Assembly: GCF_032062135.1 (NCBI RefSeq)
Contig: NC_092858.1
Coordinates: 128,903,929-128,967,928, forward strand
Reading direction: 5' to 3'
DNA from: Pyxicephalus adspersus
Lineage: Eukaryota > Chordata > Amphibia > Anura > Pyxicephalidae
DNA length: 64,000 bases
Shown: piece after piece, positions 58,900 through 64,000 of the stretch
Layout of the letters: each line of letters begins with the position of its first letter
Numbering within the stretch: the first letter of the stretch is position 1
Notes under the pieces: generated by a model
Told to the model about the DNA's origin: nothing
The model's database searches: none
What the model saw: the letters and a program-made list of their open reading frames with translations, nothing else
Program-made: the position numbers and the translations under genes

Positions 58900-60094
58900 A
58901 GCAGAAAAAATGACCCCCTTTGAAAGTTGTCTCAAACAAGAATTCCCATTTAAAGATTTCGCTTCTGCTGCTGTTCTAGAGACTAGTGATCAGTTTGGAT
59001 TTCCCCATCATTGTCAGTCTTAGTGACAATGAACTAGGACTAACAGAGAATGGATCTCCTCAACAACATAAAAAACAATAAAAACAGAAAACAAAAAATG
59101 GCTTTAGATATACTTTATCATACATTTAATGCATAAGATGATTACTGTACAACATTGATCTGGAAAGTATCCAAGTATCCTACTTTTTTTTTCTTTCAGG
59201 GCAAATCAGATCATTTTTTTGAACGTTTGCTGCATCTGGTGATATCTTTACTGCAAGGGTTTAGGGTTCTTAGAGCGCACAGGGGTTTTAAATTAGCTTA
59301 CGTTTACCTTTTAGATAGAGCTGAATATTATTTTTCAATTATCACTGAAGTATACAAAATACATATTTTAATATAATATACTTAAAGCTTGGTCTTAAGT
59401 AGTAAGCATGGTCTTGAACATAGAAAAATAGCCTGGAATATAGGATGCAAGGATTTTGAACGAAATGTCACATCAACTGTTACCACCTTAAGTAATATGA
59501 AGCAATTTAATTTATGTTTTCCGCTGAAAACATTAATACTTAGCAATGTCATAAGGTGAAGGTACATGCTACAGTAAAACCCCAACACAATTCAGTCACA
59601 GCAATCAGAGCAGTAGGTGGTAAAGTATGAAGCTCAGGAAATGAAGAAATGTCATCTACTTTTGCTCTTTTCAAGGTTAAGTATTTATATTATGCACAAC
59701 TGAACATGTGTACAATGAATGTCTATTGTAGCTGGCAAACAAGAGAAAAGAATTCTGTAAAAGGAAGAGAATACTTTCGTTGAAGGTCAGATAGGAGGAA
59801 ACATAGAAAGGCTGTCTGAAAAACTGTAATGCTTTATTTCTCAAAATTAAAACAAAGTGATAGAAAAATAATAACTCACGTAAGTGTGGCTGTGTGCATA
59901 ATGTCAAATTGTGATTCTACATTAGCATCTAGCGGCCTGTCTGGATTTAGTTTTGCTATAAATTTTAAGATATAAATACACACCACATTTTATTCAATCA
60001 GCATATTCAATTCAGCATTGAGGACCACCACCTTTAGGCAGCACAAAGACTGTACAGTAAATGGTAAATTTTACAGGTTAAAAATCTAAGCTTA
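58900..60094. other. unique DNA; short GC-richer stretch at 58910-59060
   Basis: The stretch with GAATTCCCATTTAAAG and ATTGTCAGTCTTAGTGACAAT (an inverted repeat around CTTAG) could be a conserved fragment. Otherwise nothing recognised. Confidence 0.3.
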
Positions 60095-60292
60095 TTAGCC
60101 AATAGCAGACATCACTTGATGCTTCCAATTCTCACAGCAAACAGCACATTTCCAGGAGCCATCAGAATTTGTACTGTAGTTTCCATGTCGGGCATTAGAG
60201 ACAAGTGCCAGATCAAAGTCAACAATATGATGTTTGAATTTGACACACTTTTCACTGATTCTGACAGTGCAATTTGATGACTGATGTGCCAC
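60095..60292 (-). other. unassigned open frame, 65 codons
   Basis: The minus-strand frame has a protein-like, cysteine-rich composition (NCTVRISEKCVKF, VDFDLALVSNARHGNYSTNS, DGSWKCAVCCENWK) and ends in TGG CTA A with a second stop close by. I do not recognise a family. It could be a decayed exon, a captured fragment, or chance. No convincing splice sites or promoter were seen. Confidence 0.2.
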
Positions 60293-60559
60293 AATACCCA
60301 GTTTATGTTTTTAGTTGGTATGATCCACTGTATTTCTCTTTATTGTTATATGATATCTTGTTTTTAGCCCATCTTATTTTCCTGCTTTATTAAGTTAGTC
60401 AATTTACAGCCTTTAGGGTTTACAGACTAGGATTCAGGTCTTGTTGTGCTTATTGGACAAAAAGGGAAAACTAATCCCCCCACTTGGACACAGATGATGA
60501 AAAACATAACACACACTGTTACCTGTGGACTAACCAGTATATGATCTCCACATATGTGC
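60293..60559. other. unique DNA, nothing recognised
   Basis: No element recognised. Confidence 0.4.
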
Positions 60560-61850
60560 CACACCTTTGTGTCTGTATTTCATTTAGTTACAGATCTCTC
60601 ACATGATCTACAGAAGCTTTACCCACCCAGCTTTCTACCCACTGTCCATACTTCATTTTCTGGCAGGTTTCTCCCACAATTCATGGTACATTTTCTGGCA
60701 GCTCCCCTTCCCCCCACTATCTAGTCTACAGTCCCTGACAGTCTTCCTTACCCCCCTTGCCCTTACTGCCCACACCATTATCTGATAGCATTCTTTTTGC
60801 AGTAGCTTCTCTAGAAGGTCTCCCTTTACTGTCCACAGTAGAACACAAAAAGGTCAACGCTTGTTCATACAGCTCTTCAACCCAAACTTTCTTTCACATT
60901 CCTTACCTACTTCTACTAGCAAAAGATTATGTTCTGTCTCCCTCCTCCCAATCATAGTTACATACCTACTTTTCCTCTAATCATTTCATTGGCCAAAGTC
61001 AACTTTCCCACTATTTCCTCCTCTACAAATCATGATCTGCTATTACTCTGCAATCATCTTGCCAAATACAATCTATATCCCCATCTCTATGATCAGCTTC
61101 ATATCTGCCTATTTTCTTAAAAGTCGAAAATCAGCAACTGTTCCTCTCTTTTACAGTAACTATTAATTTTCACTTTGACCTCCAGGGCAGTTCATTTCTG
61201 TCTGGATTTAAATGTCTTTTTTTTCAACTCCTACTCAGCTTCCGTTATTGCTTTTTGACAATCAGCTCCAACTCCACAATATCTCACGTGTTTCCCACCA
61301 GCTTAATATTAGCTACACACTCTCAAAGTAGGACACAATCAGATTTCTCTCCCTTTTTCTCTTGAAAACATATAAATATATCACTGGTGTCCACAATCAG
61401 CTCTCACTTGGCTGACCTCCTAGGCATGTGTATCCCCACTTTACCTATATCCAAATAGGTCTATTACCAACTCATTCTCAGCCTGCTCCAATATTGCCTA
61501 TTATCAGATATTACTGTACCTCTGCAATTTCTCACCAGTGATAATTTAAATTTTGCCTCCTCATTCACTATTCTCTGTACTTGTTTTGCTTACTCTATAC
61601 CACTTTTTTCTGTTCTCTGGTCAGGTCTTTCTCTGTCTTCTCTTCCAATGTTCCACTGCTGCTCTTACCTTTATTACGAACCCTTGTATGTTTTTACTTA
61701 GCCTTTACTTAGCTTTTGTTCCACAACCAGTTGATATTCTACATTTTCTTCATTCCATGCTTCACTGTCAATTCCCAATTTGCCCCAGTAGTTCATTATT
61801 AGCTTCTCCTTTGCCTTAAATTACCACCAGCCCTCTTACATTTAACAGTT
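60560..61850. other. pyrimidine-rich region with degenerate short repeats
   Basis: The plus strand is strongly C/T-biased for about 1.3 kb, with recurring ACTGTCCA, TTTTCTGGCAG, CACAATCAGCT and TTTCTCCC motifs at irregular spacing. A fragment of the piggyBac-like MITE end (GGGCAGTTCATTTCTGTCTGG + ATTTAAATGTC) lies at about 61189-61220. No recognised gene; the open frames are serine, leucine and proline rich because of the base bias. Confidence 0.5.
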
Positions 61851-62984
61851 TGTGTTCTTCCATAATTATTCAACTGTGATTGCAAACTTCACCACATAAA
61901 ACACATTTACCTAACATTAACAATTAGACATAAAACATACCAGTGTAATATAAATAATTCGGAATGAAAACACTGCTCAACTTAAATTAACATGTTTGCC
62001 AAGGAATACATATAGGCTATAAACATGTACTATCATAGTCACAATGCTAAACAAATTACAAGAAATCAAAAAGTCATTCCAGGTTGAGCTCAGTGGCTTA
62101 AGTCAAGACTGGCTTCATACAAGTCTTGGTTACTCCAACAGGCTCTATTACTGTCCACCTAGGAGCTTTATTTATTCCAAGTCATTTGCTTATCTTCCCA
62201 TACCCCCGTTAAAGTCTCTATTACACGCAAAGTAAAAATATAAATAGATATAAAGAAACACAGTGTGGTTTAATCCTGTAGCGAAAGCAAAAATTAGAAT
62301 CTCTTTCTCTTGGGTAATATATTTTTTAAAACGAGATCTAAGATCCAAGCAGACACATACCTGCCTGGTGAAAAATGCTTTTAAAACATCAATATATTGA
62401 AGATATTTGAAAGGCTGCCCAAAAAGCAGTTAGTTGCCAAGTCTACTGGGTAACATTTTGCTGATTTTCAAACATTGTAAATAGCTCTTTGCAGACAAAT
62501 TCTACTCTAACTTAATGATGTAACTATCTATTGGCCACCTGTAACATGGAAGAGGCCAATGTAGCTCTTTCCACTAACATTTCAGAACAGACCTAATAAA
62601 GCAATGGTAGACTTAGGCAGTAGAGACCCATATATATATATTTCATATGTGCAGATACCCATATTCACATATTTGATAGAACCAGAAATAGAATTTAGTG
62701 GAATTAAACTTGTCTCTTATTCCAATAAACAAACTTACCTGCTTGTTAACAATTCTTATTCAAACATGCATGTGTAGCTCTGTGTAAATTCTAGACATAT
62801 CTTGATACACACTTAAGAGTTAGGTCATTTTGGTCGAGCCAATCAAGGTGGCCAAAGACTTGTTACCTGTACTTGGCAGGGTTTTAGCATAAAGCTTCTG
62901 CAAGCTTCTGCATCTATCACATTTGTCTACTCTGTTTATGTATTTCAATAATTTGAGACAAACAACTCACAAATCATTTAACCC
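61851..62984. other. unique AT-rich DNA, nothing recognised
   Basis: AGCCAATCAAGGTGGCCAAAG near 62838 matches the repeat motif at 26748. Otherwise nothing. Confidence 0.35.
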
Positions 62985-63210
62985 ATGGGCTCACCTCATC
63001 CATTCTGGCAGTGACCCCTCCCCATCATGGTCAACTTGCTCTATTCTAGTTATGACTTCCTTGATTCTGGCTAGGATTCCTTTGTTTTGACTGTGACCCT
63101 TCCATCCAAGTTGATGGCTCTTTCAAGACTGCCTTTCTTTATTCTGGCTGACTTGTCCATCCATGCTGTGATTCCCATATTCTGGTTGACCCCTTCCATC
63201 CTGGCTGTAT
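62985..63210. repeat. degenerate tandem repeat, unit about 25-35 bp
   Basis: Variants of TTCTGGCTGTGACCCCTTCCATC recur about eight times at uneven spacing (for example CCATTCTGGCAGTGACCCCT, TTGATTCTGGCTAGGATTCC, TATTCTGGTTGACCCCTTCC). This looks like an old minisatellite. Confidence 0.7.
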
Positions 63211-63925
63211 TAGCTCCAAATCTGAACTACATAAAAAATAGTACTCAGATGGCCCAAACTGTTTATTGTTATTGCATGAAAAACTGCTGCGATCACAAAG
63301 CTGGTAATAACTAATCAGTGACATAATTTGGATTTGGCCAGTACTCATATGTCATCCTGTTACTGGTAAGTTGTCATATGTTTTGAACTATACCTTTGCA
63401 TATACCTTTGTGTAGTGAGCAGGGGTTTTTATTCATTGTTTTATTATATTTTTCATAATTATATTACAAAAATCAATAGATTTTTTTATGTATTACTGTC
63501 ACAAGGGGGCCAACATGCCCCTGTATGCTTTTTCTGGAGACATTAGGGATGTATAAGACTCTTGATGCTTCTCTACTTGTCCTTGTAGCAGCTAAACGGG
63601 TTGCATCTCTGGGATTGTGACAGCTCTGGCCAAAATGTCCTGAGAATTTTTAGGTTTAGTGTAAACAGTAGAGATGGGATATTCTGTGCCACATCCTAAG
63701 GCTTGCTGGCATGATCGCAGGCACACAGGGTAGCCAACTGAGAGCCGGGGTTTCAAGCAAGAAGAAGTAATCATGCAGCTGTACAGCCACCAAATCATTT
63801 CTCTATAGGCTTTTTCTATAGGCCAAAAAAAAACTTTTTTGGGGGGCTTTTGGAATTGCTTTCTGCTGAGACACCCTTCATATCAGACAGGAAGTGAAGG
63901 ACCCTCTTTAACAGAAATTCAGACA
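63211..63925. other. mostly unique DNA, possible unassigned repeat
   Basis: The stretch TGTCACAAGGGGGCC at 63498 and GGGTTGCATCTCTGGGATTGTGACAGCTCTGGCC around 63599-63632 may belong to an LTR or other repeat, but no ends could be paired. Confidence 0.3.
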
Positions 63926-63927
63926 TA

Positions 63928-64000
63928 CCGTGTTTCCCCGATGATAAGGCAGGGCCATCAAATAAGACAGCCCCCCTTTTTAGGTAAAAATGAAAAATAA
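63928..64000. mobile_element. TA-flanked MITE, CCGTGTTTCCCCGATG end, cut by window edge
   Basis: TA followed by CCGTGTTTCCCCGATGATAA matches the terminus of the element at 24409-24955. The remainder lies beyond the window. Confidence 0.85.

Noticed and set aside
60603..61819. Chain of Ser/Leu/Pro-rich open frames that might suggest exons
   Set aside because: Explained by the C/T bias of the strand. No consistent frame and no domain.

Overview
The window looks like non-coding DNA from a frog genome, most likely a ranoid frog. It is AT-rich and has no credible intact host gene, no rRNA or tRNA gene and no bacterial signal. It is packed with repeat types familiar from anuran genomes: Harbinger-type MITEs with an AGCTGCGTACACAC terminus, an L2/CR1-type LINE with a TAATAA tail, Tc1/mariner relics, hAT and piggyBac elements and a solo LTR. 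The frog assignment rests on remembered repeat families, not on a search.

Layout. 0.3-1 kb: decayed LTR-like repeat carrying a small MITE. 1.8-2.0 kb: hAT MITE with a near-perfect 8-bp target duplication. 4.6-5.2 kb: GC-richer unique block that reads like a conserved enhancer. 5.5-6.6 kb: hAT repeat split by a LINE fragment. 6.6-7.3 kb: fold-back structure with perfect 57-bp arms. 7.5-9 kb: palindromic MITE, LINE tail and another repeat. 9-14 kb: mostly unique DNA with two enhancer-like blocks. 14.0-16.6 kb: solo LTR, Harbinger MITE and L2-like LINE. 17.7-25 kb: LINE tail, mariner relic, Harbinger MITE, hAT MITE and a TA-flanked MITE. 26-37 kb: mainly unique DNA with scattered relics and an enhancer-like block at 29.5-30.3 kb. 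37.9-42.4 kb: a complete 4.5-kb hAT transposon. 42.4-53 kb: mainly unique, with several enhancer-like blocks. 53.3-57.8 kb: Tc1 relic with a nested MITE, another MITE of the same family, and a near-identical inverted pair of Harbinger MITEs. 58-64 kb: unique and pyrimidine-rich DNA.

The most interesting object is the hAT element at 37893-42397. Its ends and 8-bp target duplication (GATACAAA) are visible. Inside it lie a frame-broken hAT transposase on the minus strand, a nested TTAA-flanked piggyBac-like MITE, and two coding fragments that I recognise as pieces of EXD1, a host gene of the piRNA pathway. The LSM-like part is on the plus strand and the exonuclease-like part on the minus strand, so they converge. 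A transposon carrying a rearranged copy of a host transposon-silencing gene is the best candidate here for something undescribed.

The spread of GC-richer, homeodomain-site-rich unique blocks among old repeats is what one expects of a gene desert or large intron near a developmental regulator. I cannot name the locus, and these blocks are candidates only.
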